This document shows positions 1-5,270 of a stretch of DNA of 8,725 nucleotides, piece by piece. This DNA comes from Clostridia bacterium (lineage in GTDB: Bacteria > Bacillota > Clostridia > Oscillospirales > CAG-272), in the NCBI GenBank assembly GCA_900769475.1, contig CAAGGQ010000177.1:1-8725 (forward strand), given 5' to 3'. Under the pieces are notes generated by a model. That model had not been told where the DNA came from, did not search any database, and saw only the letters and a program-made list of their open reading frames with translations. Made by a program: the position numbers and the translations under genes. Every line of letters begins with the position of its first letter. Position 1 is the first letter of the stretch.

Positions 1-58
1 CATTTTTACGAAGATTTTTTGCAAGAGTAATATTCTTTTCGTTGTAATCAAGCGACAT
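1..58 (-). CDS. Start of a probable DUF559 (endonuclease-like) domain protein, cut by window edge
   Basis: Only the first 19 codons are inside the window; the gene continues beyond position 1. The ATG is at 58-56 and is preceded by a perfect GGAGGAG Shine-Dalgarno (64-70) with a 5-nt spacer. A sigma-A promoter lies just upstream (88-116), so this is a genuine start and not chance. The peptide begins MSLDYNEKN and ends LAKNLRKN, with the next codon starting with G. That pattern (a few polar residues, then LAxxLRKN followed by A/M-T) is how many small DUF559 proteins of Bacillota begin, just before their TxxExxLWxxL segment. DUF559 belongs to the restriction-endonuclease-like fold related to Vsr mismatch nucleases. 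The family call rests on recall of 19 residues and could be wrong; that a gene starts here is much more certain. Confidence 0.55.
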   Translation of the reverse strand, partial: MSLDYNEKNITLAKNLRKN

Positions 59-87
59 AGTTACTCCTCCAAAGTTTTATCGTTTCC

Positions 88-116
88 ATTATATCACAAA
101 TCGGCAGAGAAAACAA
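88..116 (-). promoter_or_regulatory. Sigma-A promoter for the DUF559-like gene
   Basis: On the minus strand the -10 is a perfect TATAAT (88-93) with an extended TG one base upstream. The -35 is TTGTTT (111-116) and the spacer is exactly 17 nt. Transcription should start near position 81, giving a short leader of about 20 nt with GGAGGAG before the ATG at 58. The -35 and spacer are overlaid by a perfect palindrome (101-128), which suggests regulation by a DNA-binding protein. Confidence 0.8.
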
Positions 117-128
117 GTTCTCTGCCGA
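101..128. repeat. Perfect 11-bp inverted repeat over the promoter (candidate operator)
   Basis: Arms TCGGCAGAGAA (101-111) and TTCTCTGCCGA (118-128) are perfectly complementary around a 6-nt centre. The element covers the -35 and most of the spacer of the promoter at 88-116 and lies upstream of the expected start, so it is not part of that gene's mRNA. It is therefore a plausible repressor operator. It could also act as a 3' hairpin of the transcript of the upstream 57-residue gene, but no T-tract follows it on the minus strand, so it is not a classical terminator. Confidence 0.65.
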
Positions 129-134
129 AGGTTT

Positions 135-168
135 CTCTCTGCTAATTCTCCACTAAGACTGCAGAGAG
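135..168. repeat. 8-bp inverted repeat downstream of the 57-aa ORF
   Basis: CTCTCTGC (135-142) and GCAGAGAG (161-168) are complementary across an 18-nt loop. The element lies 5 nt past the stop codon of the small cysteine-rich gene, where a 3' hairpin would be expected, but it has no T-run. Its arms share the GCAGAGA core with the neighbouring palindrome at 101-128, so arms of the two elements could pair with each other in the RNA. Confidence 0.5.
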
Positions 169-173
169 TTTTG

Positions 174-347
174 TTAATTCTTTTGTTTTTTGGGATCAAA
201 TTCGGGGAAACAAAGCAAAAAGTAATTGCACTCGTCGCAGCAACATTCAAAGCCTTGCTCTCCGTTGCCAAGACAAACGGCAGGCTCTCCGGGTGCAAGC
301 TCAACACCGTTAATATCGATTACTTTTTTTGGAATCCTCTTGCCCAT
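174..347 (-). CDS. 57-residue cysteine-rich small protein, unknown function
   Basis: This ORF starts at the ATG at 347-345, behind AAGGGGG (352-358) with a 4-nt spacer, and ends with TAA at 174-176. The protein is short and soluble: a basic start (MGKRIPKK), a middle with GVELAPGEPAVC, then a CCCDEC cluster, an aromatic segment NYFLLCFPEF, and a lysine-rich end. The six cysteines are at residues 25, 35, 36, 37, 40 and 46, a spacing compatible with binding zinc or another metal. There is no signal peptide or membrane helix. I recall similar short cysteine-rich hypothetical proteins in gut Clostridia but know no function. The gene is the first ORF after a strong promoter, a structured RNA and an intrinsic terminator (369-562), so its expression may depend on read-through. 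Evidence that it is real: good ribosome binding site, ordered cysteine pattern, dedicated upstream signals. Confidence 0.75.
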   Translation of the reverse strand: MGKRIPKKVIDINGVELAPGEPAVCLGNGEQGFECCCDECNYFLLCFPEFDPKKQKN

Positions 348-368
348 ATATCCCCCTTATCAGCATAT

Positions 369-396
369 AAAAAAGTGCGCCCCAAAAGGAACGCAC
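369..396 (-). terminator. Intrinsic terminator between structured leader and the 57-aa ORF
   Basis: On the minus strand GUGCGUUCC (396-388), loop UUUU (387-384), and GGGGCGCAC (383-375) form a 9-bp stem, directly followed by six U (374-369). Two of the pairs are G-U wobbles that exist only in the minus-strand RNA; on the plus strand they are CC/AA mismatches, and there is no T-run on that side. The terminator ends about 11 nt before the ribosome binding site of the small gene, the usual place for an attenuator. Confidence 0.85.
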
Positions 397-423
397 CGAA
401 AAAATGCTTCCCCTTAGTTTGTT

Positions 424-527
424 GTCACACAAATGCTCTCCCAACGAAGGTATGAGGAAAAGGAGAAAACACTTTTTACCAAAAGTATTTTCCCTTCGTT
501 GGTTAGAACATATGCAATTTGTGTGAC
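424..527 (-). ncRNA. Highly structured RNA: leader (candidate attenuator/riboswitch) or independent sRNA
   Basis: Transcription from the promoter at 534-562 should begin at about 527-528, exactly where folding starts. The minus-strand RNA has an 11-bp outer stem (527-517 with 434-424) and an asymmetric internal loop (14 nt at 516-503, 6 nt at 440-435). Next comes a 10-bp perfect stem CCAACGAAGG/CCUUCGUUGG (502-493 with 450-441), then a 12-bp hairpin (492-481 with 476-465) capped by a GGUA tetraloop, with a 14-nt pyrimidine-rich bulge (464-451). The 12-bp stem is continuous only on the minus strand, through one U-G pair. After the hairpin come a linker (423-397) and the terminator at 369-396, giving a terminated RNA of about 160 nt. 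I do not recognise a known class. A 6S-like RNA was considered, but the shape is short for 6S and I see no clear 6S features. Confidence 0.7.
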
Positions 528-533
528 GAGTAT

Positions 534-562
534 ATTTTATCACATTTCTGCTGATTTGTCAA
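534..562 (-). promoter_or_regulatory. Near-consensus sigma-A promoter for the structured RNA
   Basis: On the minus strand the -35 is a perfect TTGACA (557-562), the spacer is 17 nt, and the -10 is TAAAAT (534-539) with an extended TG element (TGTGATAAAAT). The discriminator ATACTC places the start at about 527-528, the first base of the outer stem of the RNA. This is one of the strongest promoters in the window. Confidence 0.87.
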
Positions 563-583
563 TAAAGCTTGAGAATTTGTCAA
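554..583 (-). repeat. Two direct copies of TTGACAAAT, 21 bp apart
   Basis: The 9-mer TTGACAAAT (minus strand) occurs at 554-562, where it includes the -35 of the RNA promoter, and again at 575-583. The 21-bp offset equals two helical turns, so a protein could bind both copies on the same DNA face. The upstream copy could also be a leftover or alternative -35. This is a description of a repeat; no factor is known. Confidence 0.4.
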
Positions 584-632
584 AGACAAAAATTAGGATT
601 GCTTTGCCGTCTTATTTAAGGCAGTGCTTGTC

Positions 633-676
633 AAAAAAAGAGGGGGGTCATATGCTTTCTGCATTTGAGACCCCCC
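633..676 (-). terminator. Strong intrinsic terminator after the lipoprotein gene
   Basis: On the minus strand GGGGGGTC (676-669) pairs with GACCCCCC (649-642) in an 8-bp GC-rich stem. The loop contains a smaller ATGC/GCAT hairpin (664-661 with 655-652). The stem is followed by TC and then seven T (639-633). It lies about 50 bp past the stop codon at 724 and separates the lipoprotein transcript from the promoter of the small RNA at 534-562. Confidence 0.85.
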
Positions 677-690
677 ATGGTTCTTGCATT

Positions 691-715
691 GACGGCTTGA
701 CGCCGTTATTTTTTC
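691..715 (+). terminator. Small hairpin with T-run, readable as a plus-strand terminator
   Basis: GACGGC (691-696), TTGAC loop, GCCGTT (702-707), then ATTTTTTC on the plus strand. The stem is five Watson-Crick pairs plus one G-T. No plus-strand gene is seen upstream, so its role may be to stop antisense transcription into this region. For the minus-strand lipoprotein mRNA it would be just a 3' hairpin close to the stop codon, preceded by an A-run. Confidence 0.4.
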
Positions 716-723
716 AGATCATT

Positions 724-3444
724 TTATTTTGCGGCCGAGAAAAGCAGATCGCAGATCTCCACACCGGGAACGGGGAGGGAAAGGGTCTTGCTGTACATCC
801 AACGGTAATAGCCGAGTTCCTTCACCTTCTCGGGATTCCACTCGATCAAGTCCTTTTGGAACAGAGAAATTCCCTGCTGCACCTGAGCATTGGCCTCTCC
901 GCTGCTATCCAGGGTGCGGTCCTTTTGGATGCGCCAACCGTACAGAATAGCTCCGCTCTTGGCATACAGGTCATCATCGTGCAGAATGCGGACCCAGGAT
1001 AAGCGATGGGTAGACAGGGCATTGACCGGGAAATCCCGCGTTCCGCCGATGTAGCTCTCTACGTCGATCATTTCCAGAGTCACCATCAGCGTATCAAAAT
1101 GCAAATGGTTCAATCCGATCTCGCCGTCGGCTACCTCGTTGGCGCTGTTGGAATACTGGGAATTGAAGCCCACCACGCCGCCGGAGGCCAGATGATTGTA
1201 ATCGTCCTTATAGTTTCCGGGCTCGTTCTCCTTGTGGCAGAGGTCCAGCTGAGTGACGATGGCCGTGGTGGCCTTCATCGAGCCTGCAATCAGGCAATCG
1301 GTCACGTAGCCGCGCACGGCGTAAGTGCGTCCGATCAGACCGCCCACCTGGCAGCCTGCGGGCACCGATACGGGATTCTCCGCCGTTCCGCCGGCACCAA
1401 TGGCTGAGTAGTCCATATTCGCCTTGACCACGCAGAAGGACACGGTGAGATTGGGGCAGACGTCGATGGTACCGATCAGACCGCCCGAAAGACGGGTAGC
1501 CTTGAGGCTTCCCAGCTTGGCGCTGGAGGAAAGGGTAAAGGATGCCGCCTTTACATAACCGATCAAACCGCCGGTCATGTCACCGCCCACAAGGGCACCG
1601 GTGGCCAGGCAATGGGTGATCTGTACGGTCAGAGCCTCTCCCGAAAGGGCACCGATCAGGCCGCCCACTCGGTTGCTGCTCACCGCAAGATCCCCGGCAT
1701 AGGTACAGTAGTTCATGGAGAGGGACGCATCCTCTTCCTCCACCAGACCCAGGATCCCGCCGCAGTTGCCCGCGGATTCCAGCTCCCCGATGGTGCAATC
1801 GCTGTACAGATTCCACAGCGTGGCGTGGCATCCGGCCGCCACGGAGGAAGCAAAGGATCCCCCTGCCGCAGTATTTGCAGTCATAGCCAGCTTGCTGTTG
1901 ATCAAGGAAAGGTTTTGCACCGTGGCGTTGCCGAGAACGCCGAACAGGCCGCCGTTGGCGCTTACGTCCGCGCCGGAGATGTAGTATCCGCGACCGTCAA
2001 AGGTACCGGCAAAGGAAGTAGCACCAAAGGAGGGCACGGCATAGGAAGCATCCTCGCTCATCACCATATTGGCTCCCAGACGAATGCTCTTACCCGCAAA
2101 ATTCACGCCCTCGCCAAGGAGCTTGAAGAAGCCGGCCAGCTGGTTGGCGGTGGTGAGCAGATAGCCCTCCTTTTCGGGGGCGTTGGTGTACCAGAAGGTA
2201 TCGGGAGCGCCGCGATAGACCGAGGGAGCATCGCCCCCTGAGGCTTGCAGCGCCATGGGCCGCTCGGCCACGCCCACCGAGAGATCGACCACCAGGGCCT
2301 TGTGGTCGGAGGTATAGATATATCCGGTCTTATCGGCACCGTCCACGGTCACCGTCTTTTCGTAGATGCCCGAGGACACCTCAAAGGAGTGCACGCGAAA
2401 ACCGTTAGGAGAAACAAGACAGTAGTCGATGGCATCCACGGAAACACCCTCGTAGCGGGAGGTGTTGCCCGCGGAAGAGGTTTCGTGGAAGATCACCTGA
2501 CCGTTGTAGCTAGAGTTGTAGGCACTGTTCCAGGTGCCATCGGTTCCCCGATAGACCTCGGCTAAGCGAGAGCTATCGTCAAAGGTCTCCATATAGGTGT
2601 TGTAGGAATTGCTTCCGCTCACCTCGTTCAGGTCCCCCGTCAGGATCACGGGAACGCCCGGAAATTGGGGCTGGATCTCATTCTTGAGGTACTCCACCAA
2701 GAAGTTCCACTGGGCAATGCGCTCCAGCTCGCGCACGCGGCGCAGTTCGGTGGCCAGAGTCTTGTGCAGAGCACCGCGGTGCTGCAGATGGGTGTTAACG
2801 TAGATGAACCGATCACCGCTCTCCTTATCCTCCAGCACCACCCAGGACATGGGACGGGCCCCGCCAATCATGGCACCGTAGTTGGTCCCCTTGGTCTTCA
2901 GATCATCGTAGATCTTCTGGGTCAGGTAGTTATCGGCCAGGAAGGTGTAGCCCGCGTCCTTAAAGGGCTGCAGAGCGTCGGCCGGCATGGTCTCCAGGGT
3001 CAGGGCAATCGTCTTGGCACCGTTTTTACTCAGCCAGCGGCTACCCGAGGCAAGAAGATTGTATTTTTCGGTCTTGAAGTAGATGGCACACAGCTCGCCG
3101 GTATCGCTGGGGGCGCGGCTGATGCGGGTGTATTCGGGCAGGGAGGCCCCTAAGAACTCGTTCCAGGTGGGGTTATCCTCCTGCAGACCGAACACATCGG
3201 GCTGATAGTGGGTAAACTCCGAGAGCACCGCCTCCTGGCGGTCGCCCTTGATGGAGGTTTGAAGGTTAAAGCTCATCACCCGAAAGGTGGAGGTCTCCTC
3301 CTCGGCCTCAGGGGTAAAATAGCTGGGCTCGGTGGTATTCACCGGTGCCTCGGTTCCGCCGCCTCCGTTGCCGCCACGGCAGGACGCCAGGCAGGTCAAA
3401 AGACACGCGCAGAGCAGAACAAAAGAAGTGATTCGTTTCGTCAT
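724..3444 (-). CDS. Lipoprotein with DNase I-like (endonuclease/exonuclease/phosphatase) domain and GLUG repeats
   Basis: 906 residues, ATG at 3444 behind AAGAAAGGTG. A lipoprotein signal peptide ends in lipobox LASC (Cys22), followed by a Gly-rich and acidic linker to about residue 52, so the protein should be anchored on the outer face of the membrane. Residues 54-390 form an EEP domain with the catalytic set present: Asn60 (SFN), Glu89 (LQED), His219 (NTHL), Asp271 and Asn273 (TGDLNE), Asp340 (IDYCLVS), Asp380-His381 (SDHKALV). The family cleaves phosphodiesters (DNA, RNA, phospholipids, sugar phosphates); the substrate here is unknown. About 45 residues (150-195) look like an insertion. 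From 480, FAGTFDGRGYYISG leads into GLUG-type repeats with cores GGLFG (498), GGILG (562), GGLIG (594, 625, 654, 701) and GGVVG (755), probably a beta-solenoid. Residues 770-906 do not repeat. It has its own promoter (3483-3511) and terminator (633-676). Confidence 0.87.
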   Translation of the reverse strand: MTKRITSFVLLCACLLTCLASCRGGNGGGGTEAPVNTTEPSYFTPEAEEETSTFRVMSFNLQTSIKGDRQEAVLSEFTHYQPDVFGLQEDNPTWNEFLGASLPEYTRISRAPSDTGELCAIYFKTEKYNLLASGSRWLSKNGAKTIALTLETMPADALQPFKDAGYTFLADNYLTQKIYDDLKTKGTNYGAMIGGARPMSWVVLEDKESGDRFIYVNTHLQHRGALHKTLATELRRVRELERIAQWNFLVEYLKNEIQPQFPGVPVILTGDLNEVSGSNSYNTYMETFDDSSRLAEVYRGTDGTWNSAYNSSYNGQVIFHETSSAGNTSRYEGVSVDAIDYCLVSPNGFRVHSFEVSSGIYEKTVTVDGADKTGYIYTSDHKALVVDLSVGVAERPMALQASGGDAPSVYRGAPDTFWYTNAPEKEGYLLTTANQLAGFFKLLGEGVNFAGKSIRLGANMVMSEDASYAVPSFGATSFAGTFDGRGYYISGADVSANGGLFGVLGNATVQNLSLINSKLAMTANTAAGGSFASSVAAGCHATLWNLYSDCTIGELESAGNCGGILGLVEEEDASLSMNYCTYAGDLAVSSNRVGGLIGALSGEALTVQITHCLATGALVGGDMTGGLIGYVKAASFTLSSSAKLGSLKATRLSGGLIGTIDVCPNLTVSFCVVKANMDYSAIGAGGTAENPVSVPAGCQVGGLIGRTYAVRGYVTDCLIAGSMKATTAIVTQLDLCHKENEPGNYKDDYNHLASGGVVGFNSQYSNSANEVADGEIGLNHLHFDTLMVTLEMIDVESYIGGTRDFPVNALSTHRLSWVRILHDDDLYAKSGAILYGWRIQKDRTLDSSGEANAQVQQGISLFQKDLIEWNPEKVKELGYYRWMYSKTLSLPVPGVEICDLLFSAAK

Positions 3445-3482
3445 GATCGCACCTTTCTTTATAATGTGGGGGGTCTTTCTTC

Positions 3483-3511
3483 ATTTTACCATTTCCAACG
3501 AAGAAAAGCAA
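3483..3511 (-). promoter_or_regulatory. Sigma-A promoter of the lipoprotein gene
   Basis: On the minus strand -10 TAAAAT (3483-3488) and -35 TTGCTT (3506-3511) are separated by 17 nt, with a TG two bases before the -10. The predicted start near 3476 gives a leader of about 32 nt holding AGACCCCCCA and the AAGAAAGGTG ribosome binding site. It shows that the lipoprotein gene is a separate transcription unit from the operon upstream. Confidence 0.72.
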
Positions 3512-3514
3512 TAC

Positions 3515-3568
3515 AAAAAAACGCCAGTTTTCGATTTATGCGTCATTTCGTGACGGTCAAGGGTCACG
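3515..3568 (-). terminator. Possible weak terminator after the catabolic operon
   Basis: Just past the operon's last stop codon (3564-3566) two overlapping hairpins are possible on the minus strand: CGTGAC/GTCACG (3568-3563 with 3554-3549), and CGTCA/TGACG (3555-3551 with 3545-3541). A run of seven T follows at 3521-3515. The T-run is about 20 nt from the nearer stem, too far for a classical intrinsic terminator, so read-through into the lipoprotein gene cannot be excluded. Confidence 0.3.
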
Positions 3569-5249
3569 CCAGAGGCAGGATCTCCACCTTCAGAGTCAGC
3601 TCCTTCTCGCCCCGCGCCAGAAAACTTTGATAGCAACCGTTGCGGTTGCGGGCGGTGCGGCCAAGGTTCTCCAGCGTTCCGTTGGTGGTGTAGCGGCAGA
3701 TCCAGCCCTGATACGCCACCGTCAGAGTGTGCTCGGTTGCCGTGATCTCGGTATGGGTCTCGCCGTCAAAATCGAAAGCCGGGAGCAGCTGCCCGATCTC
3801 TCCGGGCGCCCGACAGGTGATCTCTACCCCATTGGAATCCACGCGGTAGTCGGCCGTAACGGCGGTCTCGCCAAAGAAATCATAGCACAGGGTTGCGTTG
3901 GCCTGCGCGTTGGTGTGAGAAAAATCCGTGACCGCAATGGCAACCCCATCCTCGGTGCCGAATCTCCATTCGCCGTCCTGCTTGACGGCGGGGCAGAGAG
4001 AAAGATCGTACAGCTCCTCACTGTCCACCTTGTAGCTCGGGGTTTTGGTTGCGGGCATGGACATGCAGATGGCAGAAGGAGCCCCCGCACGATGCACGCG
4101 TCCCAAGCCCTTGGCGTCATAGTGAGGATCGGCGTCGGTGTCAAATTCCATCCCGTAGCCACCGCATTTCAGAAACAGCTTATGGAAGCGAGAAGAGGTC
4201 ATGCACACGGACGGCTCCACGTCGGGCTGAGCCTGTGCCGTGATGGAATCGTCACAGATCTGGTAGGCAACGTAAAGAAGCGACGCCACGGTGATCATGT
4301 ATTTGTCAAAATAAGCGTAGCCCTCGCAGCCGTAACCGGTCTCGGTGGGATAGCGATTTTTGATGTGACGGATGGGATCCTTGGAGAGCCATTCCTCCAT
4401 CACGGCGATCGCGCGCTCACGAGCCTCCGCAAAGCGCGAGGCAAGAAGGAGATTGCCTTCTCTGGTATACCGCTTTGCCTCGTATTCAAAGATCCCCACC
4501 AGCCATCCCTCGTTGTGCACGAACTGGTTGCTTCTGCCGCCGTAGGCGAGCTCTCCCGTGGGAGATTGCATATCCAGCGTCAGAAGCGCGGATTTTTTCA
4601 AAATGGCGTCAATGGTCTCATAATGCTCCCCCCGATATCCCATGTCCAAAAGGAGCGAAAGCAAGCCTCTGGGCACCAGATCGTAGACCATGGGGTTATG
4701 ACGGCCTTTGGATTTCTTGTTATCCAGATACATACCGTTCTCATCAAAGAATTGCAGCTGATGGCGAAGTTGAAACTCCAAAAAAGCATCGTCCTTGCAG
4801 AGCCCGTCCAGACTGCGGAAAAACTCGCTCAACGCCGTAAAGAGCACCCAGTTTCGGTAATTGTAATCCATGGACGTGGCAACGCGGTTGTAGCAGGTCA
4901 TAGGATCAATGGTGCGAAAATAGCCCCTCCAGCGCGCCAGCGATTCGGCGTCCGCCACGCCGCTTTTTTCCACCTCCCAAATACAGGCGATGATCTCACG
5001 CACCGAGAAATCGTTTGCCGCCCTGACGGTTGGGATAGTCTTACAGCAGAACTCCATCATCTCCAAAAAGATGGGAAGCAGGTCGCAACGTCTGCCGTGG
5101 GCGATGAGAATGCCCATATTGGCGGTGAGGCGAGGAAAGCCGTGCTCGGTGAGTCCATGCTCCTTCACGTCGTTGAAATAACGCTGAATATGCTCGTACG
5201 GATACGCCGAAAGAGCCTTTTCCATCAGATCAAGATATCGCTTTTTCAT
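3564..5249 (-). CDS. Putative cytoplasmic alpha/alpha-toroid carbohydrate-active enzyme (hydrolase or lyase), uncharacterised
   Basis: 561 residues, ATG at 5249 with AAAGGAG 9 nt upstream. There is no signal peptide, so it acts in the cytoplasm. Residues 1-335 are mostly helical, with repeated helix pairs and aromatic-rich turns (YNYRNW at 129, YDLVPRGL at 189, GELAYGGRSNQFVHNEGW at 232-249, TGYGCEGYAYFDKY at 304). This pattern is typical of (alpha/alpha) barrels such as heparinase II/III-like lyases and unsaturated glucuronyl hydrolases. Residues 350-561 are rich in beta strands, fitting the C-terminal beta-sandwich of such enzymes. The GGRSNQF segment with His245, Asn246 and Glu247 is a candidate active-site region. 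I cannot assign a CAZy family; DUF2264 and GH154-like enzymes are possible relatives but unproven. It is the last gene of an operon with a hydroxyacid dehydrogenase, a TIM-barrel isomerase and a flavoprotein, which supports work on an acidic sugar or oligosaccharide. Confidence 0.6.
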   Translation of the reverse strand: MKKRYLDLMEKALSAYPYEHIQRYFNDVKEHGLTEHGFPRLTANMGILIAHGRRCDLLPIFLEMMEFCCKTIPTVRAANDFSVREIIACIWEVEKSGVADAESLARWRGYFRTIDPMTCYNRVATSMDYNYRNWVLFTALSEFFRSLDGLCKDDAFLEFQLRHQLQFFDENGMYLDNKKSKGRHNPMVYDLVPRGLLSLLLDMGYRGEHYETIDAILKKSALLTLDMQSPTGELAYGGRSNQFVHNEGWLVGIFEYEAKRYTREGNLLLASRFAEARERAIAVMEEWLSKDPIRHIKNRYPTETGYGCEGYAYFDKYMITVASLLYVAYQICDDSITAQAQPDVEPSVCMTSSRFHKLFLKCGGYGMEFDTDADPHYDAKGLGRVHRAGAPSAICMSMPATKTPSYKVDSEELYDLSLCPAVKQDGEWRFGTEDGVAIAVTDFSHTNAQANATLCYDFFGETAVTADYRVDSNGVEITCRAPGEIGQLLPAFDFDGETHTEITATEHTLTVAYQGWICRYTTNGTLENLGRTARNRNGCYQSFLARGEKELTLKVEILPLA

Positions 5250-5270
5250 AACATCAATCTCCTTTCGCGC

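Noticed and set aside
89..307. Minus-strand 72-codon ORF overlapping the 57-aa gene in another frame
   Set aside because: No ribosome binding site at its start; it reads through both inverted repeats and into the promoter of the next gene.
424..527. Nested inverted repeat as a MITE or insertion sequence remnant
   Set aside because: No target-site duplication at the ends. Stems are completed by G-U pairs only in minus-strand RNA, and the promoter start coincides with the first arm, which fits a transcribed RNA better.
369..527. T-box, yybP-ykoY or 6S RNA
   Set aside because: No T-box antiterminator consensus, no yybP-ykoY core pair beyond a loose GGGGA, and the hairpin is short for 6S with no evident conserved bubble. 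Not excluded without covariance-model searches.
433..1002. Plus-strand ORF of 189 codons across the structured RNA and lipoprotein 3' end
   Set aside because: Runs through the hairpins, a promoter and two terminators, then antisense to the lipoprotein gene; no ribosome binding site of quality and no protein-like pattern.
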